DNA of 64,000 nt, from assembly GCA_014192065.1 (NCBI GenBank), contig BJHH01000005.1, positions 1-64,000 on the forward strand, given 5' to 3'. The notes below the pieces were generated by a model. The model was not told the origin of the DNA. It worked only from the letters and a program-made list of their open reading frames with translations, and did not search any database. Source of the stretch: Gemmatimonadota bacterium (lineage in GTDB: Bacteria; Gemmatimonadota; Gemmatimonadetes; Gemmatimonadales; Gemmatimonadaceae). Position 1 is the first letter of the stretch. Every line of letters starts with the position of its first letter. Made by a program: the position numbers and the translations under genes. Positions 15,414-25,783 of the stretch are shown here, piece by piece.

Positions 15414-17666
15414 TTACCCGCGCGAGCCGAACTGCTTGGTGAACTTCACAGTGAACGCGCGCGTGATCGGGCGCTTCCAGTTGAGGAAACCGTCGGCCTG
15501 CTCGGCGTCGTTGAACACGATGAACAATCCCGTGCCGGCCGTGTTGAGCCAGCTCAAGCGCGCGTTGGCGGTCCAAGCATGCGCCTGGTCGTTGAACTGC
15601 ATGAGCGTTTGCATGGAAATGCGCGGCGTGAAGAAGTACGCGAACCGGAGCCCGATGAGCGAACGCGAGAACTCGCCCTGTGTGAGGTGTACGTCGGAGT
15701 AGTCCACGAGCAACGACGAGGAGAATGCCGCGCCGTATCGCGCCGTGACGGTGGTGGTCGCCGTTGCGCGGTTTCCGTTGTAGAACGCGCCGGTTTCGGC
15801 GCGAAGCACCACCGATACCGGCCGACTGGGGTCGGTCGTCCAGTCGAGGCCAAGGACGGGAAAGTCGTACCGGCCCACCGGGAGTGTCACGCCGGGCGCG
15901 ATGGCGAAGGGGCTGGTCAACCCTTCGTGATAAATATTCAGGTCTGGTCCGAATCGTGCGCCGCTCGTGAACTCGACCTCCGTCATGTCGACGTGCATCC
16001 ATCCGCTCTGGAAGTAGCCATCCAGCCCGTAATAGCCGCGGTAGGTGACGTGCGGGTTCCAAACGCGAAGCCATGGCAGGCTCTCGTTCCGTACGTATCG
16101 CATGATGCCGATCTCGACGTGACGAAATCCGCTTGGCCGGCTGAGGAACCCGAGTTCCGGGACAAAGTCAGATCCAACCTGCATGAGCCGAATGTTGTTG
16201 TTCCACTCCTCGGTCTGGTACCCGACGCGTGCGCTCCCCGCGAGGTTATCGCTGCCACGCCTGGGCGAGTCGGTGAGGCCACCCCACCAATCCGTGGTCC
16301 AATTGTTGCCGAGCCCGATCCGCCCATCCACCCCGAACGTGCGGTGGTAGTCGTCCGAGTTGTTGCGTGCCATGCGTTGCACGCCGATGAGGCCAATGCG
16401 TGACCGCGGACCGATTTCACGCGAGAGACGCCCAACACTGTACGACTGGCCGCGAAGCGTCGCGAAGTCGTTTGTGAGCATCTGGATGGCGCCGACCGTT
16501 GTTCCGCCGACTCGGCCGGTGAGGCGGCTACCGCCAAGCAGCGGCAGTGGCGTACCGAGCGAGTCAATGCCGATGCGGCGACTGAAGAAGAGTTCGGCGG
16601 CCTGAGGCGTGCCCGCGCTGAAAACGCCGGCGTTCTCGAGGAAGAAGGGTCGCTTCTCTGGGAAGAAGAGAGGGAAGCGTGTGAGATTCACGCGCTGGTC
16701 GTCGACTTCGACTTGCGCGAAATCGGTGTTGTACGTGAGATCGAGTGTCAGGCTCGGCGTCAGGCCGAGCTTTGCATCGAGGCCGACGTCGAGCTCTGTG
16801 CTCGTCCTGAGTGGCGTGCCGTCTTGGCGGGTCGAGCCGATCAGGTACGGTGTGAGGCTTGCGATCCGGTTCGTGGGCGCCTTCACGTCCCCAAGTGTGC
16901 CGGCGAGCGACAGCCGGTACAGATTGAACTGGCGCGGAATCGGCGACCAAAACAGTTCTTCGTTTGTGCGCCGCACGAGACGGGCGAGATTGAGTCCCCA
17001 CTGCTGGACCGCGCCGCCGCCGTACCGAAGCGTCGTGAACGGGATGCGAAATTCGGCGTACCATCCGAGCGTGTCGCGCGACGTCGCTACCGTCCAGCTC
17101 CCGTCCCAGTTGAGATTGAATCCGCCCATGGCGCCAGATTGCGCGCGCGTCTGGCCTTGCTGGAATGCGCCGTTCCCCTCGCCCTCGCGGGTGACCTGAC
17201 CGTCGTATTCGATTCCGGCCGGCGTCGTGCCGAAGACGAACCCGTTCTGGCGGTCGTGAAAGGTGTCGAGAATGAGCGCGAAGTAGTCGCTGTTGACGAG
17301 CTGGCCATCGCGCACCTTTTCGCCAGGCACGATAGCGCCCGCATGCGTGTCGAACAGCCAAGCCCCCACATACAGCGCCTGATCGTCGGTGAAGATGCGC
17401 ACTTCGGTGCGCTCGCTTGCGGGTGCGCCGGAGTCTGGCTCTCGCTGCGTGAATCCTGAAAAGAGCTCGGCGTCGCCCCAGGCGCTTTCATTCAAGCGGC
17501 CATCGACGACCACTTTTTGCGCCAAGTTGCGGGCCACGCCCGACTTTCGTTGCGGTGGTGTGACTGCCACGGCGGCCACGGTGCCCGTCTGCTGTGTGCG
17601 TACGGTGGCCGGGATAAGGCTGGTAACGGAAATGAGCGCGATGAGCGCCCTGAAGGTCCTGGACAT
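15414..17666 (-). CDS. CBM9-like/DUF5916 outer-membrane protein (second copy)
   Basis: About 750 residues with the same architecture as the neighbour: signal peptide (LIALISVTSLIPATVRTQ), CBM9-like domain (VVVDGRLNESAWGDAELF, YVGAWLFDTHAG), then DUF5916 with FPEKRPFFLENAGVF. The two proteins are clearly related but diverged, so this is an old duplication or independent acquisition. I chose the ATG at 17666, which puts the signal peptide at the N-terminus; an upstream ATG at 17720 is possible. The two genes converge, 24 bases apart. Confidence 0.87.
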   Translation of the reverse strand: MSRTFRALIALISVTSLIPATVRTQQTGTVAAVAVTPPQRKSGVARNLAQKVVVDGRLNESAWGDAELFSGFTQREPDSGAPASERTEVRIFTDDQALYVGAWLFDTHAGAIVPGEKVRDGQLVNSDYFALILDTFHDRQNGFVFGTTPAGIEYDGQVTREGEGNGAFQQGQTRAQSGAMGGFNLNWDGSWTVATSRDTLGWYAEFRIPFTTLRYGGGAVQQWGLNLARLVRRTNEELFWSPIPRQFNLYRLSLAGTLGDVKAPTNRIASLTPYLIGSTRQDGTPLRTSTELDVGLDAKLGLTPSLTLDLTYNTDFAQVEVDDQRVNLTRFPLFFPEKRPFFLENAGVFSAGTPQAAELFFSRRIGIDSLGTPLPLLGGSRLTGRVGGTTVGAIQMLTNDFATLRGQSYSVGRLSREIGPRSRIGLIGVQRMARNNSDDYHRTFGVDGRIGLGNNWTTDWWGGLTDSPRRGSDNLAGSARVGYQTEEWNNNIRLMQVGSDFVPELGFLSRPSGFRHVEIGIMRYVRNESLPWLRVWNPHVTYRGYYGLDGYFQSGWMHVDMTEVEFTSGARFGPDLNIYHEGLTSPFAIAPGVTLPVGRYDFPVLGLDWTTDPSRPVSVVLRAETGAFYNGNRATATTTVTARYGAAFSSSLLVDYSDVHLTQGEFSRSLIGLRFAYFFTPRISMQTLMQFNDQAHAWTANARLSWLNTAGTGLFIVFNDAEQADGFLNWKRPITRAFTVKFTKQFGSRG

Positions 17667-17966
17667 TTCGGAGAAGTTGGGGGCTGGGTGGAGGCGAAGC
17701 GGGTCGCAGCGCTCGGTCATGGCGCGCGCTTAGCAGCGGCGACGCGGGGAATCTATCGATCGGCCCGGACCGTACCGATTGAACGGTCCCCAGTGAGTAC
17801 GGGATTTGTTCGGCAAGCCAAGGGGCTGGATTGCCAAGGGAACATTCGGCACCAAGTACCAATATGTATCTATATAACTGTGTATAGCCGGATGTCCGAG
17901 GCGGCTCGTTCTGTGCCCAGGTGGGCACACCACAAGTCTATCGCGTACCAGCGAACGTGGAGCAAG
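17667..17966. promoter_or_regulatory. divergent intergenic region
   Basis: About 300 bases separate the divergent DUF5916 and beta-barrel genes. A 7-base-pair inverted repeat GGACCGT/ACGGTCC sits at 17767-17789 and an AT-rich patch at 17858-17887. Promoters for both genes must lie here, but I cannot assign -35/-10 elements with confidence. Confidence 0.35.
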
Positions 17967-18728
17967 GTGATACGAACGGCACGATTCTTCAGGATGACAG
18001 TGAAGGCTGCGGCTGGTGTCGTGGCGTTTGCCGGTCTCGCGCAGGCACAGGAGTTGTCAGGTAACGGATTCCTGTTCGGGGCACCGATGGGGAGTATCGC
18101 GTTCCGCGCTGGCTATGCCGGCGCGAATGCGGGTAGCGACCTTTTCTCGCAGATGACGACCGACCTAAGCCTCAAAAAGGGCGACTTTTCATCGTTTGGC
18201 TACGGGCTCGATCTCGCATTTGCCTTGCGACCGCGTTTGGACGTGGTGGTCAGCGCCGACATCAGCGGGATGGACAAAAAGTCCGATTACCGCGAGTGGC
18301 AGGACAACGCTGGAAAACCAATTGAGCAGACGACCGGCTTCTCTCGTCAGGCATTTGCCGCCAGCCTGAAGTATTCCCTGGTACCAAACGGCCGTACGCT
18401 CGGGAAGTTCGCGTGGGTTCCAGCCCGGTACGTGCCGTGGGTGAGTGCCGGGCTTGGCCGCACACTGTACAAGTTCAAGCAGGATGGCGATTTCATCGAT
18501 TTTGGCAACAACCACAAGGTGTCGAAGGACCAGTTCTCGTCCAGTAAGTGGGGCGGAACCGCACAGGTAGCAGCCGGACTCGACTGGAGCATCAACCAGC
18601 GGTTTGCGCTGACGTCCCAGGCGAAGTATCTCTCTGGGAAGGCAGACTTGGATCTGGATTTTTCTGGGTTTGCCCCGATCGACCTGTCGGGTTTTGGAAT
18701 GACCGCAGGGCTGACCATCAGGTTTTGA
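17967..18728 (+). CDS. outer-membrane beta-barrel-like protein
   Basis: From the GTG at 17967 (after GGAGCAAG) the product is 253 residues, with a signal peptide ending QAQ. Alternating hydrophobic strands with aromatic residues follow, ending in a C-terminal Phe (LTIRF), typical of OmpA/OprF-like small barrels assembled by BamA. Internal motifs such as WVSAGLGRTLYKF and WSINQRFALTSQAKYL fit the porin-like superfamily. The ligand is unknown. The next gene starts 10 bases downstream with a strong Shine-Dalgarno that overlaps this stop, so the two are co-transcribed. Confidence 0.75.
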   Translation: MIRTARFFRMTVKAAAGVVAFAGLAQAQELSGNGFLFGAPMGSIAFRAGYAGANAGSDLFSQMTTDLSLKKGDFSSFGYGLDLAFALRPRLDVVVSADISGMDKKSDYREWQDNAGKPIEQTTGFSRQAFAASLKYSLVPNGRTLGKFAWVPARYVPWVSAGLGRTLYKFKQDGDFIDFGNNHKVSKDQFSSSKWGGTAQVAAGLDWSINQRFALTSQAKYLSGKADLDLDFSGFAPIDLSGFGMTAGLTIRF

Positions 18729-18738
18729 GGAGGAGCCG

Positions 18739-20076
18739 ATGCACTCGACACGAAAAGTGATGACCACGTTCGCGGCCGCCGCCGTTGTAAGCGCGCTCGC
18801 CGCCGTCACGATGTCCGCCCAGGGCAAGGATTCGCGCTGGGATGCGTGGATCGGCTGCTGGGCACCGGTCGCTGGCCAGGACGGCATGTTGCGCGAAATG
18901 GGCGGCGCCGGTTCGACGCGCGTTTGCGTGGCACCAGCCGAGGGCACGTCGGCGGTCGAGGTGCTGACGATCGCTTCGTCTGGCAAGTTGCTCGATCGTA
19001 CGCGCATCGAAGCAGACGGTGCACCGCACGCGATCTCGCGCGATGGATGCAACGGCACGGAAACCGCTCGTTGGGCGTCGCACGGAACGCGCGTCTACAT
19101 CTCGACGCAGCTCACCTGTGCCGGTGGCGTACAGCGTCGCGGAACGGGCGTGATGTCGTTTAACCAGCGATACGAATGGCTCGACGTGCGTGGAATGAGC
19201 AGTAGCGATGTGTCGGGCGTTGCCGTTGCCCGCTATTCGGCGACCGACGACACGACGGGAATTCCGGCTGACGTGCGCAAAATCGTCCCAGTCCGCACGG
19301 CCGTGACGAACACCGCGGCGCTCGCCGCGTCCGCGCCGCTGACGCTGGCCGATATTGCGGACGTCGGAACGGTCACGGACAGCGGCGTCGCGTCCACCTG
19401 GCTCACGGAACGGACGCAGGGCGTGAGGCTGACCATCAACGGTAAGCAGCTCGAGGCCTTGGCAGACCAAGGTGTGCCGGCGGCCGTGATTGACGTCGTT
19501 GTGGCCATCGCGCATCCCGAGGTGTTCGTGTTGAATCCGGGCGCTGGCGATGCCGGGTTGAAGCCGCGCGACCAGCGCGTGACGAGCGCCAACACCAGCG
19601 CAGTTCGCGGGATGTATGGATATCCCGGCTACTACAGTAGCGTACTGTCGTCGGGGTTCCCGTTTGGATTCGCGTACGGTTGGTCGCCCTACTACGGCAT
19701 GTATGATCCGATGTTCGGCTATGGGTACGGATCATATGGCTACGGAATGAATGGCTACCGGGGGTACAGCCCGTACGGTAGCTACGGATCGTACAGTCCA
19801 TATGGCGGCTACTATCCGGGTTCACAACCGATCGTGGTTGTGACGAGGCCTTCGGACACGGGCGTAACCGGCTCCGGCCACGGACGGATGGTGAAGGGCG
19901 ACGGTTATGTTGGGCCGCGCAATTCAGGTTCGTCGAGCGGCGGCTCGTCGTCGACTTCTGGTGGAAGCAGCAGTGGATCGTCAAGCGGTGGATCGGCGTC
20001 GACCGGCGGGGCGACCACCGGATCGAGCAGTACGAGCGGTGGCGATCGCACCGCGGTCCGGAAACCGCCGCAGTAA
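18739..20076 (+). CDS. secreted Gly/Tyr/Ser-rich protein
   Basis: The 445-residue protein is preceded by GAGGAGG. A signal peptide (ending TMSAQ) leads into a folded N-terminal half of about 280 residues without a recognised domain. A Gly/Tyr-rich low-complexity stretch follows (FGYGYGSYGYG, then repeated SPYG/GSYG units), then a Ser/Gly-rich tail of about 50 residues ending in a basic patch. Such tails are typical of surface, matrix or adhesion proteins. It shares an operon with the beta-barrel protein and ends at a strong terminator. Confidence 0.65.
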   Translation: MHSTRKVMTTFAAAAVVSALAAVTMSAQGKDSRWDAWIGCWAPVAGQDGMLREMGGAGSTRVCVAPAEGTSAVEVLTIASSGKLLDRTRIEADGAPHAISRDGCNGTETARWASHGTRVYISTQLTCAGGVQRRGTGVMSFNQRYEWLDVRGMSSSDVSGVAVARYSATDDTTGIPADVRKIVPVRTAVTNTAALAASAPLTLADIADVGTVTDSGVASTWLTERTQGVRLTINGKQLEALADQGVPAAVIDVVVAIAHPEVFVLNPGAGDAGLKPRDQRVTSANTSAVRGMYGYPGYYSSVLSSGFPFGFAYGWSPYYGMYDPMFGYGYGSYGYGMNGYRGYSPYGSYGSYSPYGGYYPGSQPIVVVTRPSDTGVTGSGHGRMVKGDGYVGPRNSGSSSGGSSSTSGGSSSGSSSGGSASTGGATTGSSSTSGGDRTAVRKPPQ

Positions 20077-20098
20077 ATCATTGACAGCATGCACCATA

Positions 20099-20142
20099 CA
20101 AAGCGGCCGGCGGATTTCTCCGCCGGCCGCTTTTCTTTCGTG
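20099..20142. terminator. strong bidirectional terminator hairpin
   Basis: A 14-base-pair perfect stem (AAGCGGCCGGCGGA with TCCGCCGGCCGCTT, 20101-20114 and 20119-20132) has a 4-base TTTC loop and is followed by TTCTTTC. It lies between the convergent Gly/Tyr-rich protein gene and the M14 peptidase gene. Confidence 0.85.
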
Positions 20143-20154
20143 CTGCTCAATCGA

Positions 20155-22827
20155 TCAGGGCACAATGGGCGGCGTCCAGAATCCCGGAGTGCCCTTGGCC
20201 GATGCACTGACTTCGCCCGAAAAGAACATCGAGTTGAATATCATGCGGAAACTTCCCGTCGGCTGGCCCCGCCACTGCGGCTGAAACCCGAAAAGCACGA
20301 CGTGCCCCTTGCCCTTCTTCACATCGACCGCGGCGGCCTGTCCCTGCATGTACTTCGCACCGCCGAGGTAGCCAGAGCGGAGCGGTGACGCGGGATACTT
20401 GGCGATGACGGAACCGTCGAAGCCTTCAAGGGTCGTGAAGACCGGACTTCCGCTCACCATCACGTCGGCGGTTTCGGGCATGCCGGCCATCACGGGATGT
20501 GCGCCGTCGACGGTGACCTGCATGATCGAGCTGCCGGTGAAGAACTCACTCCGTTGCAGTCCGGCGACGATATTGCGCACCGGGAGTCGAAGCGAAGTGA
20601 TCGCTGCGGTTGCGCCCTGGTTCCAGGCGACGACGGTACCGCCACCCGAAACGAAGGCATCCACTGCGCGCGTGCGTGACTCTCCTGCGATGAGGGCTGT
20701 GCTGTCGATGGCGCCGCCACGTCCACCGCGACCACCGCCGGCCGGCCCACCACGTCCGCCGCCACCGCCGCCGCCAAAGGCCTGCGACGCCATAACGATC
20801 ACGTCGAATTGTGTGGAGAGGTCGCCGGCCTGAAGATCGGCTGGGCCGATGAGCGTGTACGAATAGCCGTGGGTATCGAAGAGCCACTCGGTCCAGCCTT
20901 CATCCATATTGCCCGGCGCGGCCTTGTAGAGGGCGATGCGTTTCGGCGCGACCGGACCGTCTGGAACCGTTGCGACGCGATCGGCGCGGACGGACAGTTC
21001 GGTGGCCCACGCGTCGGCCTTGGCGCTGTTCACGCCTGAGACGGCCCAGCGTTCGGAACCCTTTCCGGAGTTCGCGACGTAGCGCACGGTAGCGCCTTCA
21101 ACGAGCGCTTTCGTGACGAAGCGAAAACTGTTGTTCTGTTTCGGATCGAGCAGAATGTGCTCGCCGGATCCGGCAATTACTCCACCGGGCGCGACGATGC
21201 CGGCTGCGACGGCGTTGGTGGTGAATGGGTAGTCCGCAGACTTGCCCCAAGCCTCGGGCGTGCCCTTGACCGGCTTCATCGCTGCGCGAAAATCTGCGGA
21301 GAGCGGCGTTTTGGCTTCTGCGACCTTGACGTTCATCTGATACGGAAGGGTCCAGCCGGCCGCGTCATACGGCAGGTCATCACCCATCTCGGGATATTTC
21401 TGTACCTCGAGTAGTTCGCGCACGAGCTCACCGAATTCCTGATCCATCGGAATGACCCACGTGCCTTTCGGATAACTCGTGCCGTCGGCCGTGGCGTCGC
21501 GATCGAGCTGGCTAATGCGCACGCCGTGGAAAGCAAAGCGGCGGAGCAGCTCGATCGGCGCCATCGGATCGTGTTGTTGTTGCGCGACGATATAGGCGTA
21601 CGGCGCCGTGTTGCGATACTTCTTGATCACGTCCCGGCCAGACTGGTAGCGATTGTAGAGGAGCTCCTCGCGGAACCTGGCCGCGAACTTGAGCGTGGCG
21701 CGCGACGCGGTGACCATGTATTCCACCGCGTCGCGAAGGCGCCAGGCGCCACCGGGCCATGGGCTCAGGTAGAGCGCCTGCGGCCGGAGTTCACGGTACT
21801 CGGCTGGGAAGTTTTCCGGGCGACCGATCGGCTTCGGTGTGGCGCAGCTGCCACCCTGGGTCTCGGTCCACCAGGCCGGAATGTTCTGGAACACCGGCAT
21901 GTAGTCGATGTAGCCCGGGTAGTAGGCGTCGAAGGTGGCGAGCATGTGCACGCCGCCGGGCTGGTTGTGCGCATCGAGTTCCTGCGCGATGTATGTGCCG
22001 ATCGTGTTGATCGTGCGCGCCGGGATCGGTGGGGCCCGGAGCCCGACGGGATCGGCGAACGGCGGGATCCACATGCGCGTCGGCTCGGGCGACGACTGGT
22101 GGTGCACATAGATGATGTTGGGTTCCCATTCGCGCCAGACTTTCTGGATTACCCGCGACTCGATGACGTTCATCATGTAGCTGTCGCGGTTGTTGTCGTG
22201 GCCGATGTACTTCTGGTACAGCTCCATACTGCCCGTGCGGCCCGCGTACTGGTCGCGGCACCAGTTCACGACGATGTCCTGGCCGTCGGGATTGATCGAC
22301 GGCCAGAGCACGAAGATCACGTTGTCCAAGATGTCGCGCACCTCGGGATCATTCGCGCGGGAGAGGAGTTCGTACGCGAGTTGCGGCGTGTGCTGCGAGC
22401 CGGCGATCTCGGAGGCGTGCAGGCCTCCGCTGATGTCCACGAACGCGCGCCCCTCACGGGCCAGCGCGCGTGCCGCGCTGTCGGTGAGGCCTTCCGGATG
22501 TGCGAGCCGTTGCGCGATCTGACGGTACCGGTCGAGCTTGGCCAAGTTCTGCGGTGACGAAATCACCGCGACGGTCCAGGGCTTGCCGAACGACGTCTTG
22601 CCGACCTCCACCAGTTTGATGCGGCTGCTCGACGCCGCGAGCTTGCGGAAGTAGCCGATCGACTGGTCGTAGTCGACGAGCTGGCTATCGGCGCCGACGG
22701 CGAAGCCGAACACCGATTCCGGAGTGGGGACGGATGGCCGTGCCTGCTGTGCGCTGCTGATTCCGCCTATGGCCACAAGGAGGGCGACAGGGCGGATGAG
22801 GCAGGAGATCACGGATCGCGCGGACAT
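20155..22827 (-). CDS. secreted M14 family zinc carboxypeptidase
   Basis: About 890 residues. I chose the ATG at 22827 because CAGGAG precedes it and the signal peptide then begins the protein; the frame is open to 22920. The M14 domain shows the zinc motif HASE (in ISGGLHASEIAG), a substrate-binding Asn-Arg pair (GHDNNRDSYMM) and the third ligand region IYVHHQSS. The C-terminal third looks like a glutamine-amidotransferase-type accessory domain and contains a very Gly/Arg-rich insert (GGGGGGRGG... with a second GGRGG). It probably degrades peptides in the periplasm or outside. Confidence 0.88.
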   Translation of the reverse strand: MSARSVISCLIRPVALLVAIGGISSAQQARPSVPTPESVFGFAVGADSQLVDYDQSIGYFRKLAASSSRIKLVEVGKTSFGKPWTVAVISSPQNLAKLDRYRQIAQRLAHPEGLTDSAARALAREGRAFVDISGGLHASEIAGSQHTPQLAYELLSRANDPEVRDILDNVIFVLWPSINPDGQDIVVNWCRDQYAGRTGSMELYQKYIGHDNNRDSYMMNVIESRVIQKVWREWEPNIIYVHHQSSPEPTRMWIPPFADPVGLRAPPIPARTINTIGTYIAQELDAHNQPGGVHMLATFDAYYPGYIDYMPVFQNIPAWWTETQGGSCATPKPIGRPENFPAEYRELRPQALYLSPWPGGAWRLRDAVEYMVTASRATLKFAARFREELLYNRYQSGRDVIKKYRNTAPYAYIVAQQQHDPMAPIELLRRFAFHGVRISQLDRDATADGTSYPKGTWVIPMDQEFGELVRELLEVQKYPEMGDDLPYDAAGWTLPYQMNVKVAEAKTPLSADFRAAMKPVKGTPEAWGKSADYPFTTNAVAAGIVAPGGVIAGSGEHILLDPKQNNSFRFVTKALVEGATVRYVANSGKGSERWAVSGVNSAKADAWATELSVRADRVATVPDGPVAPKRIALYKAAPGNMDEGWTEWLFDTHGYSYTLIGPADLQAGDLSTQFDVIVMASQAFGGGGGGGRGGPAGGGRGGRGGAIDSTALIAGESRTRAVDAFVSGGGTVVAWNQGATAAITSLRLPVRNIVAGLQRSEFFTGSSIMQVTVDGAHPVMAGMPETADVMVSGSPVFTTLEGFDGSVIAKYPASPLRSGYLGGAKYMQGQAAAVDVKKGKGHVVLFGFQPQWRGQPTGSFRMIFNSMFFSGEVSASAKGTPGFWTPPIVP

Positions 22828-22940
22828 CCAAAAACTCCTGAGCGAAGTGGTAGCACTCGACGCGCCTCGGGCGCGCGTGGAAAAGCGGTTGACTCTATCG
22901 TATGATGCATGCTTCTCCACCCTTTTGGGAGTAGGTGACT

Positions 22941-25781
22941 ATGCGTGGGTTGCGGACGATCTACACCGTAGCGCTTGGCGCAGCGGCGACGGCAACAATC
23001 AGCTCCCCTGTGGCGGCGCAGGCCGCCAAGCCGCGAGTTCCTGCGTCGGAGTACGGAAAATGGGAGTCCGTAACCGCGGGCGACCTCTCTCCGGACGGCA
23101 AGTGGGTGGCGTACGAGCTGCGCCGCGTGAATGGCGCCAATGAACTGCGCTATCGGCAGGTCAGTGGCGGCCAGGAACAGTCGGTCCGCATGGCGACCGC
23201 GCCACAGTTCACGCGCGACAGCCGCTGGCTGGTGTACACGATCAACCCCGACACCGGTGCTGCCGCAGGCGGCGGACGGGGCGGACGCGGTGGAGCGGCG
23301 GGCGGAAACGCCGCCGCCCGCAATAAAATCGGGATCGTTGATCTCCGCGGCGGCACGCCGGTCGCGTTCGACGACATCCAGTCCTTCGCGCTCGCAAAGA
23401 GCGGCGCCCACGTAGCGCTGAGGCGGTACCGTGCGCCGAGTGCGTCTGGCGCGGCACCTGCTTCACGCGGCGCCGACCTCGTGGTACGCGACCTTGAGCG
23501 TGGCACGCAGGTGACGTTTGGCAACGTCGCCGACTTCGCGTGGAGCGACGACGGCGCGCTGTTGGCCATGACCGTCGATGTCGAAGGTCGCACGGGGAAT
23601 GGCGTGCAGGTGCTCGACGCTACGACTGGCACACTGCGGTCGCTCGATGCCGGTGACCATGGCTACTCGGGGCTTGCTTGGCGCGCGAAGACATCGGATC
23701 TCGCGCTGTTCCGTAGCCGCACCGACACCACATTCGCCGACACGAGTCAGGTGGTGCTGGCATGGAAGAACGTCGCATCGGCTACTCCGCAGCGTCGGAT
23801 GTATGACTTCTCTGCTGACACACGATTCACCACGGGCATGCGGGTGGCATCGTACCGCGCGCTTCAATGGACTGGTGATGGTTCGACGCTGCTGTTCGGC
23901 GTGGCGCCGCGAGAGCAGAAGCTTCCGCCCGTCGGTCGTGGCGGTGCGGGCGCTGCCACACCCGCACGCGTGCAGGTGTGGCACTGGAAGGACGTCCGCC
24001 AGTTCCACCAGCAGGAGGTGAATGCGGTGCAGGACCGTCAGCGCACGCTTCCTGTGTCCTGGCACCTTGCGAGTGATGGGATCACGCGCCTCTCGGACGA
24101 CTACTACGAAACCCTCCAGTTCGCGGATCAGCGCAGCGCGGCGCTTGCCAGCGACCAGTCGGCGTACTTCAAGGAGATGCTCTCCGGTCGGTCGTACCGC
24201 GACGTTGTCCGCGTGGACGCGGCGACTGGAAAACGCGAGGTGATCGCCACGAAGACCATCAGCACCAGTGCGATCAGTCCGAGCGGGCAATACGTGCTGT
24301 ACGGGCAGAAGGGTCAGTGGTGGAGTTACGATGCCGCCACCGGGAAGCGTGCGAACCTCACCGAAAAGACGAAGGCAAGTTTCGTTGACCTCGAAGACGA
24401 CCACCCGCTGCCGGAACGATCGCTCTACGGACTCGCCGGTTGGGCACCGTCGGAGAACGCGGTGTTTGTGTACGACAAGTTCGATCTCTGGAAGCTGACC
24501 ATTGACGGATCCGGTGCCGAGCGCCTGACGCGAGGGCGTGAGGATGCCACCGTGTACCGCTACGTGTCACTCGATCCGGACCGCGCTGGCGGCGGTGGAC
24601 GCGGCGGGTTTGGCGGTGGCGGTGGGGCCAATGTCATTGATCTGTCCAAGTCGGTGATGCTCTCGACGACCGGCGACCTGACCAAGAAGAGCGGCTACGC
24701 GAAGCTGACGGGCGGCACGGTTGAACGGCTCGTCTGGCGCGACAAAGCCATCGGCTCGCTCCAGAAGGCGCGCGACGCGGAGCAGTACCTCTACCTCGAG
24801 CAGAGTTACACCGACTCACCAGACTATTTCATCGCCGCATCGGATGCACTCAACTCGGCGCAGGCCGTATCGAAAACCAATCCGTTCCAGGATGACTACG
24901 GCTGGGGCAAGCAGGTGCTCATGGACTACAAGAACAAGCGTGGCGACAAACTGCAGATGATGCTGACGTATCCCGCGAACTACCAGCCGGGCAAGAAATA
25001 CCCGATGCTCGTCTACTACTACGAATCACTCTCGCAGGGCTTTCATAACTACATCGGCCCGAGCGATCGCACCGTGTACAACACCCAGGTGTTCAGTCAG
25101 GAGGGATATTTCGTCCTCCGTCCGGACATCCTGTTCCAAAAGCGGAACCCAGGCTGGTCCGGACTGGATTGTGTGACGTCGGCGGTGAAGACCGCCGTTG
25201 CCGCCGTGACCGACATTGAGGCGCAGAAAGTCGGCGCGATGGGACACTCGTGGGGCGGCTACCAGTCAGCGTTCTATGCGGTGCATGCGCCGGAGACTTT
25301 TGCCACGGCGATTGCCGGCGCTCCGCTCACCAACCTCGTGTCGTTCTATGGCTACACCTCCGGCAACTCGGGGCAAGCGGAAGCCCAGCACTTCGAGACG
25401 GGCCAGGAGCGTATGGACGTCTCGCTCTGGGAAGACCGCCAGGCGTTCATTCGGAACTCTGCTGTATTTGCCGTGGATTCGCTGCGAATTCCGTTGTTGC
25501 TCGAAGAAGGTGACGCGGACGGTAACGTGAATCCGTTCCAGAGCCAGGAGCTGTACAACTTTGGTCGCCGACTCGGAAAGGAAGTGGTCTACCTCGTCTA
25601 CGAAGGCGAGAACCACAACGTCGCGCGCGCCGAAAGTCAGCGCGACTACCAGAAACGGCAAATCGAATGGTTCGCGCACTACCTGAAGGGCGAACCCGCC
25701 GCCGATTGGATCGTGAATGGCGAGTCATATCAGACGCGCCAGCGGATTCTTCGTGGCGGAATGGCGCCGCCACCGGCCTAG
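22941..25781 (+). CDS. secreted S9 family prolyl oligopeptidase-like peptidase
   Basis: A 946-residue protein with a signal peptide, a beta-propeller-like N-terminal half (WD40-like strands such as SPDGKWVAYEL) and a C-terminal alpha/beta hydrolase. The triad is visible: Ser in GHSWGGY, Asp in EGDADGNVNP, His in YEGENHNV. Two Gly/Arg-rich inserts (about 23266-23320 and 24588-24635) interrupt the propeller. The ATG at 22941, 9 bases after GGGAG, is preferred to the GTG at 22935. It is divergent from the M14 gene, with about 113 bases between them for both promoters. Confidence 0.9.
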   Translation: MRGLRTIYTVALGAAATATISSPVAAQAAKPRVPASEYGKWESVTAGDLSPDGKWVAYELRRVNGANELRYRQVSGGQEQSVRMATAPQFTRDSRWLVYTINPDTGAAAGGGRGGRGGAAGGNAAARNKIGIVDLRGGTPVAFDDIQSFALAKSGAHVALRRYRAPSASGAAPASRGADLVVRDLERGTQVTFGNVADFAWSDDGALLAMTVDVEGRTGNGVQVLDATTGTLRSLDAGDHGYSGLAWRAKTSDLALFRSRTDTTFADTSQVVLAWKNVASATPQRRMYDFSADTRFTTGMRVASYRALQWTGDGSTLLFGVAPREQKLPPVGRGGAGAATPARVQVWHWKDVRQFHQQEVNAVQDRQRTLPVSWHLASDGITRLSDDYYETLQFADQRSAALASDQSAYFKEMLSGRSYRDVVRVDAATGKREVIATKTISTSAISPSGQYVLYGQKGQWWSYDAATGKRANLTEKTKASFVDLEDDHPLPERSLYGLAGWAPSENAVFVYDKFDLWKLTIDGSGAERLTRGREDATVYRYVSLDPDRAGGGGRGGFGGGGGANVIDLSKSVMLSTTGDLTKKSGYAKLTGGTVERLVWRDKAIGSLQKARDAEQYLYLEQSYTDSPDYFIAASDALNSAQAVSKTNPFQDDYGWGKQVLMDYKNKRGDKLQMMLTYPANYQPGKKYPMLVYYYESLSQGFHNYIGPSDRTVYNTQVFSQEGYFVLRPDILFQKRNPGWSGLDCVTSAVKTAVAAVTDIEAQKVGAMGHSWGGYQSAFYAVHAPETFATAIAGAPLTNLVSFYGYTSGNSGQAEAQHFETGQERMDVSLWEDRQAFIRNSAVFAVDSLRIPLLLEEGDADGNVNPFQSQELYNFGRRLGKEVVYLVYEGENHNVARAESQRDYQKRQIEWFAHYLKGEPAADWIVNGESYQTRQRILRGGMAPPPA

Positions 25782-25783
25782 GC

